Origin: Metallyticus violacea | Lineage: Eukaryota > Arthropoda > Insecta > Mantodea > Metallyticidae | Assembly (NCBI GenBank): GCA_030762175.1 | Contig: CM060831.1 | Coordinates: forward strand, 77,815,001-77,879,000 | Length of the DNA: 64,000 bases | Direction of reading: 5' to 3' | Shown here: one piece after another, positions 1-10,856 of the stretch | Layout: each line of letters opens with the position of its first letter | Numbering within the stretch: position 1 is the first letter of the stretch | The notes under the pieces: generated by a model | The model's input: only the letters and a program-made list of their open reading frames with translations | Databases searched by the model: none | Told to the model about the DNA's origin: nothing | Program-made: the position numbers and the translations under genes

Positions 1-638
1 CTTTAGAAAGTAACGCAATGCGGGCTTTTCCCTCTCTATTATTTATTAAAGCCATCGTCCCAGAGGTATTAGGCATGAGACTGTAATGGGCCTTTTAAGC
101 GCCCTAATTTGAACAGAATTAAAATTTATCAACGTGTACCCATGACACTGCTCTCATTTTGTAAACACGTGTGATTTATGCTAGAGATTATACCTACAGA
201 TCAACAAACACTCATATTGTTCACAATTTTTCTGATGCATGTTGGGTTAAAATTTGATTATCAAAAAGAACATAAGATCTATGGCTACGGGAATGCTCAA
301 TCCAATTTATTTTCACAGTACAAAAATTCACTTCTGTACAACAGAAATTGTTAAAGAAAGATTGCGAATTGGTGGGAAAATAGTAATATTAATACGTTGT
401 CTGGGAGGTTTATTTCCAGCCGCCCCCTGGTGCACCATAACCGTATTACCTTCCCTGTCATTTCCATTGGGACAAAGTGGCTGGCCTCAAAAATACCAGC
501 ATACCAGGGGAAGGCCCACTAGTTCATGAGAATAAGGGGCTGGCATAGGGGAGGGAATAAAGTATAGTATGAAAGAAACACTGAAAATTCATACCAACTC
601 ATTACATACAAGCAAAGAAGCAAATCAGAAATATCATG
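1..638. other. AT-rich sequence with no recognised feature
   Basis: No protein family, RNA gene or repeat copy shared with the rest of the window was recognised. A slightly GC-richer patch at about 405-560 has an open frame of about 90 codons on the plus strand, but it shows no domain-like composition. Probably intron of the DOCK gene, by position only. Confidence 0.5.
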
Positions 639-640
639 TA

Positions 641-2610
641 CAAGGAGTGTTCTAAAAGTTTTCGGCCTGATTAAGAAAACCCAAGACTTAAAAAAATGTT
701 TTTTCTTCTTTTCTTAGCTTAGTCACCTTGTAAGTCAATGCATGTTGTTAAACGACTTCCAACTATTTAATATTCTCAGTAAAATAAGATTTGTGCAAGT
801 GTGAAAAATAAGTGTCTGTTTCAGCTTCAATCTCATCATTTGATGTAAATCTTCGTCCATTCTGTCAACTCTAAGTTAGGGAACAAAAGGTGATCGCTGG
901 AGCCAAATCCGGTGAATATGGCGGATGTGCTAACACTTGGAAGCGAAGGTCATGCAACATCCCAGACGTGTGTGAAGACGCATTATTGTGATGAAAGAGA
1001 GCTTTATTTTTTTGCAAAATGTGGACTTTTAGCCTTCAGTTTGTTCAATAATGAAGTGTAATACTCCCCAGTGATGGTTCTGCCCTTCTGGAGGTAGTCT
1101 ACCAGATCAACACCATGAGAATTGTAGACATGACTTTTCCGGCAGATGAAGTCTTTTTTGCTTTCTTTGGTGCACCTTCACTCGTTGTCACCCACTGTTT
1201 GGACTGCTCCTTCGTCTCTGGTGTGTAGTGATGAATTCATGTTTCATCTACTCTCATTAAACGTCGGGGAAACTCACTGGAATTGCGTTTAAACAAGTGT
1301 AAACAATGTTGCAAAATGTTCATTCGAATGCGTTTTTGGTCCATTGTTAGCAACGCGAACCGATCGAGCGTTATATCCACAACTTCGGGTAAATGTAGTG
1401 GATACGCCATATTGAGGTCTTTGCAATGTCAACCTACTCGCATACTTTCAATCTGCGATCATTAAGTACTTTACTGTCAATTTTTATCATAATCTCGTCG
1501 GTAGTAGCAGTTTTGGGACGCCCTGAGCGCTGATCATTTTGAATGGATATGCGACCGCTCTTATACTGAACAACCCCTTTTGTATATCTGTTGGGGTTAA
1601 ACCCTTCAGGACGAAGTACTTCATCACACCTCGTATTTCAGCTTTATCCAGTTTGTAGAAAACGTTAACAACAGTTTGTTTGCACGATTGTCACAAACAA
1701 GTGACTACACTTACGCTTCCGAAACGTTTCGCGCGCTATCTAAACAATATTACAAGTAAAATAACGAGAGGGTCTGAGATCACCGATAAATGCACGAACG
1801 TACGAATGATATTTATCAGGACTATTTCACGAATAAAATAAGAATTTAAATATAAGTTCTCTAAACTTGACTTACAAAATTGTAATAATTGTATACTTGT
1901 ACTTAAAAGGAAATATTCTTGTGAGAGAAGAATGTCGATTGTCAGTAATGCCAATAGCAAATACTGGTTTAGGAATATTTCATGAATAGAATAAGAATAA
2001 AAGTGATATATATATTCAATTCGCGCCAGAATATTAACACTTGTATAAAATGCACTTATGAATATTTATCCTATTCAAAAATCGTGAGACTGAAATGGAC
2101 AAAAGTCGATTATTACATCGCTACAGTTCGATTTTCTAATACCAACTGAGAGAAAAAAAAAGATAACATAGTGTCTATATTTTTCTTTGTATTCTGTGGC
2201 TTAGAATTCCTAATGATAAGATTAATTTGCACATTTGACGTTATCACCAAAACGCTTTGAAGATCCCACCATTTAGTGTTATGATTGTCGATTGTTCATG
2301 CTTTTGTTGCTACTAAAATAGCTCACGATCGCCTCTAGCAAAAGTAGTCAGTGATGCGTGTATTGGAATTATATAGTAGAGGTATAGAGTTGGCGACACT
2401 GACCACAAGACAAATGCACATCGCGTGATAAAACTGATTTGATTTTTTTTAATGTAAATTCACTTCGTAATGCGGCTGTAATTGGTCAAAATTCTCTTTC
2501 GTTTCATTGGCCGATTTTAAGATGACGTCACACGAGTGAAATAGTCCTAGTAATTTGGCCAACTTTACGACATCTCTGAGTCAGGCCGAGAACTTTTAGA
2601 ACATCCTTCG
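641..2610 (-). mobile_element. Mariner element with both terminal inverted repeats, coding strand minus
   Basis: The left end (641-671) and right end (2,580-2,610) are inverted repeats sharing GTTCTAAAAGTT and TCGGCCTGA, with only a few mismatches, and each is flanked by TA (639-640 and 2,611-2,612), the expected mariner target duplication. A broken transposase runs 1,651 to about 715 on the minus strand. The element is about 1.97 kb against a usual 1.3 kb; the excess lies between the transposase start and the right repeat (about 1,745-2,560), which contains no recognisable mariner sequence and looks like a later insertion. Two similar 35-bp stretches at about 1,813 and 1,968 lie inside that extra segment. 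Confidence 0.85.
715..1651 (-). pseudogene. Mariner transposase, decayed
   Basis: Minus-strand translation in shifting frames gives the family in order: the N-terminal KAEIRGVMKYFVLKGLTP, the linker DDQRSGRPKTATTDEI, the first catalytic Asp in DETWIHHYTPETKEQSKQW at about 1,215-1,250, a GVDLVDYLQKGRTITGEYY segment near 1,060-1,120, the second Asp position of an HHNNAPSHTS-like motif near 970-1,000 (Asp replaced by Asn), and the C-terminal GRRFTSNDEIEAE near 840. A mariner transposase is normally about 345 residues and acts in the nucleus to cut and paste its own TIR element. Here the start codon position reads CTG, there are several stops and frameshifts, and the helix-turn-helix region is shortened. 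Certainly non-functional; family assignment confident. Confidence 0.85.
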
Positions 2611-2746
2611 TAGTTTTCAGTGTTTCTTTCTTCATCGTGATATTGTTAATTTAGTTATAAAACTGTACAAGTGACTTTATTTCTGATTTCAAAATTATTA
2701 TGGGGTTTTGTGAATTTCTTATGGGTAAACAGGTTAGCATGGGACA

Positions 2747-3485
2747 ATGTGGATGGATAGAGAAACTCTGAAATATTTGTTCTTTGCTATGCGCTATTCA
2801 GTAGTTACAGTTGTTGCCGCCAGATGTCAGCATTTGAAAACATGGCGACCAACTGTAAGGAGAAAATGTTCAGTACTCTGGAATATTATCAATTTCAGTC
2901 CGTTACCATGGTTACCGTGTCGCTCCGCACTTCACTCTGACAATTTCATTCGCAGATGGTGTGCGCAGTTTGTGGAGATGCGTAAACGAAAAAGACCTTC
3001 GTTTGTGTTCGGTTAGAGAAGCGACTGCAAGGGGACTAGACACAGAGAGCGCCTAAGAAGGAAGTCTTATCGCATCCAGCATAACACGTGCGGATGAGAG
3101 GTTTTTTGCATGTCACTGTCTGTCGTTGTAGTAACAAATTGCTTTTTAGGGATGCATCTTCTCTCATTTAAGTGCAGGAGAGAAAACCTCCTGAACATGA
3201 ACGAGACTATAAGACAACCAATGTGTTCTGTTCAGTTTCCGAGGTGAAAGTATACGATCTTTTCTTTGCCGAAAGGTGAGTAACATAGCTGACTAACCTG
3301 GTGAATTGCTACCACAACTAAATAAGAACAGGACCCATTTCATGCTGCAACAAAATGGCGCTCCATCTCATTTCCATCCGGGGTCAAAGGATTTTGAAAC
3401 AAACAGAGCAGCTGGACCGGTGCTCCTGTCTTGGACATCTCAGTGCGACTTTATTCTGTGGGGTTATGCGAAGCCCCTGATCTAG
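2747..3485 (+). pseudogene. DDE transposase relic (IS630/Tc1/mariner superfamily), C-terminal part
   Basis: The last 150 bases translate to LQQNGAPSHFHPGSKDF followed, after a frame change, by a CDFILWGYAKP stretch. This matches the catalytic core of a widespread insect transposase group, in which an FQQDGAPPHF-like segment is followed by LTPxDFFLWGxxKD. The catalytic Asp of the first motif is replaced by Asn. Upstream sequence to 2,747 has an 89-codon open frame that may be the eroded N-terminal part, but I cannot match it to a domain. No terminal repeats found. Confidence 0.5.
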
Positions 3486-3489
3486 TAAA

Positions 3490-5000
3490 ACTAATCTACA
3501 TTCTTGTTATTTCACAAGTGTGTGTTTCACGAGTGTAAACTACTAGTTAACTAGTGTGGCAGACTGATATTATTAGCGTCTTCTGTTTCATGAAACATTT
3601 GGTCTTGTAATATTGCGTATTGTTACCTAGTGGAATTCTACCCATGAATTTCAAATAGTAAATTTACATACAGTGCACATAATTTATTTAGCGTTGATTC
3701 TATCAATAAAGCTCGAATCATTTTAATTATAAAGCTCATTAAGGGTTATTTATGCAATATATGGTCTCAAATCCACCACTCAATCCCGTATTTCTTGAAT
3801 GATATATTTCCACCTGAAAAAACACCATAGAAACTGACCTACTTACACCATTATTTATAGATAATATGAATGTAAAATAAAACACCATTGTATCTTTCTA
3901 GATGTTTGGTCCAAATGTATCTATCCTTCACATATGCGTACTCTTTCTCCCATATAATTAATCCCTACATTTTCACAATTTGCGTTATTATTTTCCACAT
4001 TTCGGCTTTGTCGGAGAATTGGTCAAATAGTATTTCTTTGTACTCATTAATTAAATGCAATACTGTCACTTTATTTTGAATACTAGAGATTCTTTTCGAT
4101 GTGGTAGACAATGCTATTTCTTGGCTTGAATATACGATTTAAAATATATGTCGCTTAAACAAAAACGCATCAATAAACAGTCCACGGAGTAATAAACGTC
4201 CCCGACACAGCCTTCTCGATACACTAGTATTTTTGACAACTGACTAATAACAAAATTTTACGATTCTACCATTGTGGAGCAGGTTTTATTATAACTGGTG
4301 GAATTACGACTTTCAAAACATCATTGATGACGGATGTGGGAAGAAACAGGCTATCGTGTTGACATCTGCACACACTCTTAGCATTTGCATTGCATGTAAA
4401 AAGACGTTTTATCTGTAATATGCAATAAAATAACATTGGTATTCCCATTTGAAAAGTAATTAAATACAGTGAATTTTTGAAACGCTGCCGATCAACTGGC
4501 ACATAGGTCTTTATTGGCATTTTTTGTGCATAGAAAATATCTAAACAGCTACACCATTTTTCAATGCTTTTAATGTCTCATACCAACTGCCAAAGTCTTT
4601 CAGGAGATGAATAAAACAAAAGATATTGCCAGCCTGGTGTTCGTCAGCATCTAAAGATCCCAGGCATTTGCTTTCTCAAGCTGAAGGACAATTAGGCAAC
4701 TTTTCTTTTGCAGGTGCTCACTTGCCTTCTTCTATAGCTAGACTCCCCTATTATTTTATATTGAATATTACACGCAGTGAAAGTTCTTCAGTCTCTACTT
4801 GATCATGTTCTTTGCCTGGCCATTGAAAGGCTGAGCTCTCAAAAGCAAATTACATATTAGGGTATACTTTTTAGCATTAAAAACAAAAGGGTGATTTTTC
4901 CGCAAGTGTCTGTCTGAAAGACGGGCTATCCAGTAGAAGCTGACATTTTGATTCCTTATGATTCTCAAATGCAGATTGTTCCTCTCTCTCTCTGTTGATT
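3490..5000. other. Unassigned AT-rich stretch
   Basis: Searched on both strands for transposase, reverse-transcriptase and SINE signatures and for splice-flanked coding segments; nothing recognised. Open frames here are under 115 codons, with compositions typical of AT-rich noise. Confidence 0.5.
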
Positions 5001-5002
5001 TA

Positions 5003-5190
5003 TTCAAACGTAAAAAACCCCTACGCACGGCTTCCTTCAGAAGAGAAGCAAAGCTGTGTCGTAGATTTACGGCAAGTGAAAGAACTTCATGCCTGAAAGA
5101 AGAGCGAAATTTATCGCCCGTGTCACGCCGTGAATTCAATTGGACGCTGATGATTTCAGATGTTAAAGAGCGTCTGTAAATAAACCAAAT
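5003..5190 (+). mobile_element. SINE family A, 5'-truncated copy
   Basis: The body and tail of the SINE also seen at 24.1, 25.3, 40.9 and 54.2 kb: a GGCTTCCTTC segment, a TTTACGGCA segment, a CCTGAAAGAAGAG segment and the 3' end GTTAAAGAGCGTCTGTAAAT. The tRNA-like head is absent. Confidence 0.75.
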
Positions 5191-5291
5191 ACTTGTTTTT
5201 TTTATTCTATGAGGGAATCATAAGTCACGGCAACTATTTTCTTTTTCTCGCGAACAAGGGATAACAAAAGATCTTAAGTATAACATTTAAA

Positions 5292-5600
5292 GTGTATCGA
5301 ATGTACTTTGGAGTGAGCCACCAAATGTTGTACGTAAGGAGAGTCTCAGCACGCCCTGAAGTTCAGTTGGTGAGTGACACTGGTCAGCAATGTCGGTCAC
5401 GTGCGTATGTGAAAATAGCATTCTTAGCGGACACACAGAGCTACAGGAAGCAACTGGGCGTGCGTGCTCCGCCCTATCGAACCGTGGTGAAGTGGACAGA
5501 AGAGGCCTTCGAACCGTCGATGTACCTGGAGACTTCGTGGATTACCTGGGATACCCATCGTGTGAGGGGTTTGCAACCGCGTGTAAACAACTTTCGCTAT
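5292..5600 (+). pseudogene. Possible N-terminal fragment of a DDE transposase (helix-turn-helix part)
   Basis: The 165-codon open frame contains SYRKQLGVRAPPYRTVVKW, resembling the start of insect transposases with a DUF4817-like helix-turn-helix, in which GVRAPSRxTVxxWVxxFxxTGS is typical. The expected residues between SY and the GVRAP motif are partly missing and no catalytic domain follows. The open frame continues beyond the match to 5,789 without recognisable content. Moderate to low confidence. Confidence 0.35.
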
Positions 5601-6183
5601 GCTAAAATCAATCAATGTTGTCAGGTTGCACGTGTTTTGCTTCTTCCCTACGAGGGCGCCTACATCCATCCGCTGGTGGCATCACTCGGTAGTAAATACC
5701 TCATATTTTCAATCGTATGTCTTAGATTTTTCGTGTTATCCCCTTGTTGGCTTATCCCTCGTGTATGTGTCAACGCGAACTCTTCCTGAGACAAAAATGT
5801 CATTATGAACACCCGAGTACGAAAATACTACTGTATAAAAAAGGAATGGTTGAAAAACTGTGCATTTGCACTATGAACTGCAACACCTGACAAATCCAAA
5901 TTTAAGCAACAATATCTTCTTATTTATTAAGCACCATCTAAAGGATATATCAGCAAAATAAAATGAAATCTTTCAGCACTAATCAGTTAGCAAACACGAA
6001 ATGTGCGTTTTTCAGTTTTACTTGCTAAACACAAAACTCTGTTGAAGAATAGCCGACTTCATTTCTTGAACAGCTTAGGGCTCAATCCATAACATAGCCA
6101 TACGCTGCTGGCGGCGCCCATACTTCAGCTCTGCTTTCCTCCTTCTAAACCCGTCACACGGCGGTATACATTCATTCACAAAG

Positions 6184-6545
6184 ATGGTTAGACAATTGAC
6201 TCTAGAGCAATGGTGTAAAACTTCGAATCATTTGGTCGTGGGTTTGCGTAATTCACTCAAAAGTTTTCTAAACAATTGCTGCCTTGCAGAACTACAATTC
6301 ATGATTTTCTGCTCAAATTTGAATCTACTGGTGCTACGAAAGGATTAAAACAAATGAAACTCTCACATGGACGAAAGAAAACGTGCAGTTTTAACAGAGG
6401 ATAACCTAGACGAAATTGGTGCAAATCTTCAGCGTTTGACAAAAGAAAAGAATATCAATTCTGAACTTAGCCTTGATATGTAGCACCGCATTAATGGCTT
6501 ATAACCAAAGCCCCGGTTGCTCTCGACCCAAATGTAAAACACTTC
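6184..6545 (+). pseudogene. DDE transposase N-terminal relic
   Basis: Translation begins MVRQLTLEQW and later gives ERKRAVLTEDNLDEIGANLQ, matching the helix-turn-helix region of insect Tc1/mariner-superfamily transposases, in which an RKRSVLTEEKLDEIGARLE-like linker separates two DNA-binding helices. A stop falls soon after the linker; the following bases resemble the continuation of the second helix (HRINGL, then KPRLLS). No catalytic domain recognised downstream. Broken and truncated. Confidence 0.55.
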
Positions 6546-7092
6546 TTTTGCTTTCATAATAAGTCGGTCTCAAGCTTCTCAAAAATGGAGAGGAATGCTT
6601 TTTGGATTTATTATTTGATTATAGACGAATAGCTTTCTTAGAATTGTGGAAATAGTAGGCAAAAGAGCTCGATCAAATGAAAAGTAAAAAGATGTTAGAG
6701 ATGAAATAATGAGCTGTGAAAAGGAAAACAACAGTTCATGAACGGTTACATGCTTTTCAGAATACGGTCTTAAAACACGAAGATCAGCTAATAATGCACC
6801 ACATATGATGGTAGCAAATTACGTAAAAGCTGCCCACTTCATAACCTTGCTCGAAACTGCGCCTCTGTTTGCTAACTTTTGAACTGAAGGCGTATTGTCA
6901 GTTGAAATGCACTATTTAAATTATAGAATTATTTTTGCAGTGTATCTGTTGTTTTGTTAACCCACGTTTTATGCATTTATTTTGGATTGGATAGTTGGGG
7001 TAAGCTGACCATATTTTTTTCGGCATTTTTCGGCACAACTATTTTGTAGAAACGATGTCGGTGTAACAAATAGTATGTGTTTTTTCATAAGA

Positions 7093-7117
7093 AATATATA
7101 TATATATATATATATAT
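7093..7117. repeat. (TA)n microsatellite
   Basis: About 12 TA units flanked by GAAA on the left and TTTC on the right, so the whole block is a palindrome. Confidence 0.9.
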
Positions 7118-7339
7118 TTCTATAAATGGATAGGTATAGATAACGTAAGCTGTCTTTGTGTATACACAGGTAATGTAGAACGTGTTCCTACTAATTTCGA
7201 GGTTTGCACAAGACCGTCAGATATGATCATGCGAGCTCAGTTCAGTGGTGTTTTAACGTAGAACTGCAGTATAATCATAGGCATGGCCATGCTTTTGGGC
7301 TTAAAGCTTTAAAACATGAGCCTATTTTAATCCAATTTG

Positions 7340-7810
7340 AAATTAACCAACTAGTATAAACAATGAACCTAACCACATATTTCGCAAAGTCATCATCTCC
7401 TTTGGATGAAATGCATCTGTCCCAGCGTTTCTGTCAGTCTTTAAAGACGTGCTGGAAACCGTTTTTGACAGATCAGGAATCGCTTTCACCCTTGCTTCTG
7501 TTAATGGAAAATGCTTCCCACGAAAACGTTTCTTCAATTGAAAATGAAAATGAAAAAGTCACGTGGAGCTAAATCTGGACTGTAGGGTGATGGATACACT
7601 TTACATTGCTTTTTATGAGATATTCAGTAACAACATTTGCGATGTGCGGCTGTGCATTATCTAACTTGTTGAAAATCTAGCCGTTAGCGTGAGATGTACC
7701 TTGATGAGTTTTCAGGACGTTGCCCAGTTACAGTTGTGTGTGCTGTAAACCATTCCTTGATTAATGAAAAGTGAAGCGACTAGCAGAAGTAACCACTTTT
7801 GCTTTCTTTC

Positions 7811-7841
<31 letters not shown>

Positions 7842-8150
7842 TTTTTTAGGTGGGGTTGTTTGATCTCAGGATCGAAATGATGTAGACAAGTTTCATAAGC
7901 AGAAACAAACTCCACATCTTCCTGTAACATGCACGTGAATATCAGCCCACATCTCATGTGCACCTTTTCAATTACCAGCGTGGCACTTATTGACGAAACT
8001 CTTAAAGATATTCGGCGATTCTCTCTCACAATGACAACAGCGGATCTCAACTTGCGAAAATCAGAAAGTGATAAATGTGAAACAAGCACTACGCGTAAAT
8101 CATGCATTAAACTAACAAAATATTGTAAAATTAAACTGTAAAAAACATGG
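7340..8150 (-). mobile_element. Mariner relic, family M2
   Basis: Minus-strand translation gives SAVVIVRENRRISLRV, then LQEDVEFVSAYET and LHHFDPEIKQ (first catalytic motif region, with DETW degraded to YETC), then after a frame change NQGMVYSTHNCNWATS, and finally KKRFRGKHFPLTEARVKAI near the C-terminus. The same protein pattern recurs at 18.7, 24.5, 30.5 and 56.3 kb, which defines a local family I call M2. An A-run on the coding strand (7,811-7,848) interrupts the frame after the catalytic motif. No terminal repeats identified. Non-functional. Confidence 0.7.
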
Positions 8151-9183
8151 TAATTCTTTATTGAACAGCTTTGCATATGTGATGTAAACAAACAGATATA
8201 AGTTATCAATGACGTATTGAAACTCGATCAAAATGATCCGCCAGTATTAAACGGAAAGCGCCAAAGAGACATCCTGCTAAACTTCCATCCATCCGTCCGT
8301 CCTTTTTATTTTTGAATTATTTTTTTAGGCCACATGATTAATCACCAGGGCCCCTGTTCAAAAAGTTTTATACATTAAAAGTGTATTAGTGCAAGTCCTT
8401 GTAAAATATTCTGTACCACGAAATAATTACAAATCTTGTAAAGTGTTACAAGTGATGTTACATAGAAGCAATACATGTTTATCATACGTTGTCATGTCTA
8501 GAAATAGGTTATGTCCATTCCTTGGTAATAAATTCATATTTGTCCTTAAAAAGAATTGTAATGTAAATGCTTTAGTATGTTTTGCCAATACTCAAGCGTA
8601 ATAATCCACTTTGAGACGACGATCACAAACCGCTACATGTAGGAGCACCAGTTTCAGTCGTTGAGAGAGCTCCCGATTGCGCTCGTTCATTTATTTGATA
8701 TATATTTATATATTTGTTTATAATGCTTGGCACTCACGTTTTCATTATAAGAAAAAAATGGAGTAATGTGTCAAAAGCGGTTATTTTAAAATGGAATTAG
8801 GAATAGAAAGAAATTATTTTCGTGGCACGAACCTTAAAAAAACCTAAACTAAGATGCTGGACGGAATTATGCATTTGAAACAGGAAAGGCAGGTATCAGT
8901 TAACAGTACTTAAACCTGTTTCATCACTTTCGCTAATACTTCCCATGTTTAGATTTATAGACTTCCAAACATTATTAAAAAAAAAAAAAAAAAAAAAATT
9001 TAAATGTGAACTAGTATTTGAAATTACCAACATTTCTACACTTGTAGAGAAATGTAAGTACTCGACTATACTGACATTTTTGTGGAACAAAACAACGAAA
9101 CATCACTTGTACACTTGTAAGTACGGGGTTATTAAGTACAATAAACCTTTGTGTAATAACAGAATTCTACTAATAACTACAAG
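8150..9183. other. Unassigned stretch with a poly(A) run
   Basis: No gene or element recognised. A run of about 22 A lies at 8,977-8,998 with no SINE or LINE body next to it. Confidence 0.5.
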
Positions 9184-9197
9184 TTACAAGTCTATGT

Positions 9198-9474
9198 TTT
9201 TAGTAGTGTTTAACGCCCGTTTTTACTACTAAGGGACTACCGGCGGTGGACACTGATGATACATGACATGAACTTATATATTGGGAAAGATTTTTTTTTA
9301 AAGGAAGGAAACGTTTCAGACCTAAGTTTTAGGGTACCTTCTCGGCATTTGCCATTTATGGGGACTAAGGAAAACCTGGAAAAAACCTCAGTCAAGCAGG
9401 ACAAACACCAGACCTCCCGCTCACGAGTCCGCACCTTAACGACCTAGTTAACGACCTAGGCCACCCTTGGCGGT
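9198..9474 (-). mobile_element. SINE family B, near full length, with target-site duplication
   Basis: On the minus strand the element reads a tRNA-like head (GCCAAGGGTGGCCTAGGTCG, then ACTCGTGAGCGGGAGGTCTG), a body with AGGTTTTCCT and GGTACCCTAAAACTTAGG, and the 3' end GGGCGTTAAACA. The internal promoter B box is damaged. Flanks 9,184-9,197 and 9,475-9,488 are 14-bp direct repeats (TTACAAGTC-A/T-ATGT) with one mismatch, the mark of LINE-assisted insertion. The head carries a short local duplication (TTAACGACCTAG twice). Confidence 0.85.
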
Positions 9475-9706
9475 TTACAAGTCAATGTATTAGACCATTC
9501 TTTTGTTGAACAAGACACTGCCCGGATATTACAGAAACGAAAGATGTGCTGTTTCACGGAAGATCTAACAAGGACAATTATTAGACAAATATTTTTATTA
9601 TACCCCCCCCCCCCGTTTCTATACCAAGAAAGATTACGAGATATTGTCATATGCAGTACTCTGATTTTCAGCATTTTTTAAAAAAAATTCAAATAATAAT
9701 CTGGCA

Positions 9707-9710
<4 letters not shown>

Positions 9711-9773
<63 letters not shown>

Positions 9774-9782
9774 TACATACAT
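9711..9782. repeat. Compound (TA)n(CA)n microsatellite
   Basis: A TA block is followed directly by a CA block and then ATAC repeats. Confidence 0.9.
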
Positions 9783-10004
9783 TTCCGATTGTAGGCAAAA
9801 TTAATACATTCTGCTACAATTTACCACAATTATTATCAATACTATGCTGCAGTTTATTCTGGATGGGTCTAAAATCCCGAGCTCTTGTCATATGAAAGTT
9901 AAATTCGTTAGTCTCAATTAACTGCTTAGCTACTAGACTCGAAATGTATTGCATACTCCTGCCTACCATAACCATGTGCTCCTCTTGAACATTCGCTCAA
10001 TATA

Positions 10005-10856
10005 CAGAGGGGTGCCAAAAAATGTATACACACTTTCACAGTAGATATGTATTTAATATATTTCAAAGTTGTACCGAAAAACAACAGTAATGTGTAGTAT
10101 GATGTTCTGTAAACAGATGTGACTGATATGCATTATGATAGCGTTGCTATGTGACAGGTAAATCAACAGTGAGCAAATGAAGCCAAGATTATCGTATGAT
10201 GTTCTGTAAACTGACATGACTCACAATACGGTATGCTAGCGTTGCTACAACAAAATGGAGCCAAGATTATCGTTTGAACAGCAGAAAGCAATTTTGAAGC
10301 GGTATTGAAAAACCGATAATGTTGGTGAAGTTCAAAGGCAATGGAGATGTGTGTACAGAACAGAATCGCCAACGCGAGTAACAATTGCACGCATTCGAGA
10401 CAAATTTGAGACTCGTGGTACCGTATGCGATGTTCACAAGGGGAATCTGAGAGACCTCGCACAGCAACAAGCCCCGCGCACTGGATAGGACGAAGAGGTT
10501 CGATTGAGTTTCCACCGCGTTCTCCGGATCTAACTCCGTTGGACTTCTACCTATGGGGAACTCTTAAGGATGTTGTATACCGTAGAAAACCAGCTGCACT
10601 GGCAGCATTTCGGGAAGAAATTGAAACGGCATGTACTGCAATCGCTGAGGACACTTTCGCAAACGTTGCTCAACCAGTAGTTCAACGTATTCAGGAGTGT
10701 ATCGACGCCGATGGTGGGCATTTTGAGCAACTGTTGTAACTGTAAAAGTGTAAGATGATTAGTGCTCATCATTTTCTGCTTGTGTGAATTCAGTTTTGTT
10801 ATGTTAAAACCGTTTTTTTCTCTGCTTTAAGTGTGTATACATTTTTGGCACCCCTG
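10005..10856 (+). mobile_element. Deletion derivative of a TIR transposon (copy 1, 852 bp)
   Basis: Both ends carry the inverted repeat CAG(AG)GGGTGCCAAAAA followed by TGTATACACACTT (10,005-10,036 and 10,829-10,856). The left end abuts TA; the right abuts TG. Inside is a transposase with its helix-turn-helix part joined directly to its C-terminal part. A segment of about 80 bp (TGATGTTCTGTAAAC to the GCGTTGCT motif) is present twice, near 10,100 and 10,197, an internal tandem duplication. A relative with the same ends lies at 27,368-27,952. Confidence 0.85.
10255..10739 (+). pseudogene. Internally deleted transposase of the copy 1 element
   Basis: It starts at an ATG giving MEPRLSFEQRKAILKRY, a helix-turn-helix start, then VQRQWRCVYRTESPTRVTIA. 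A frameshift near 10,425 leads into a 104-codon open frame carrying the C-terminal part: PPRSPDLTPLDFYLWGTLKD, then ETACTAIAEDT and a RIQECIDADGGHFEQLL end with its stop. This is the signature of the insect DDE transposase group that ends with FLWGxLKD and a GGHFE-like tail. The first catalytic Asp region and most of the core are deleted, so it could move only with an enzyme supplied elsewhere. Confidence 0.8.

Noticed and set aside
5292..5789. 165-codon plus-strand frame as a host gene
   Set aside because: The only recognisable part looks like a transposase helix-turn-helix; no splice sites or conserved domain support a host exon.
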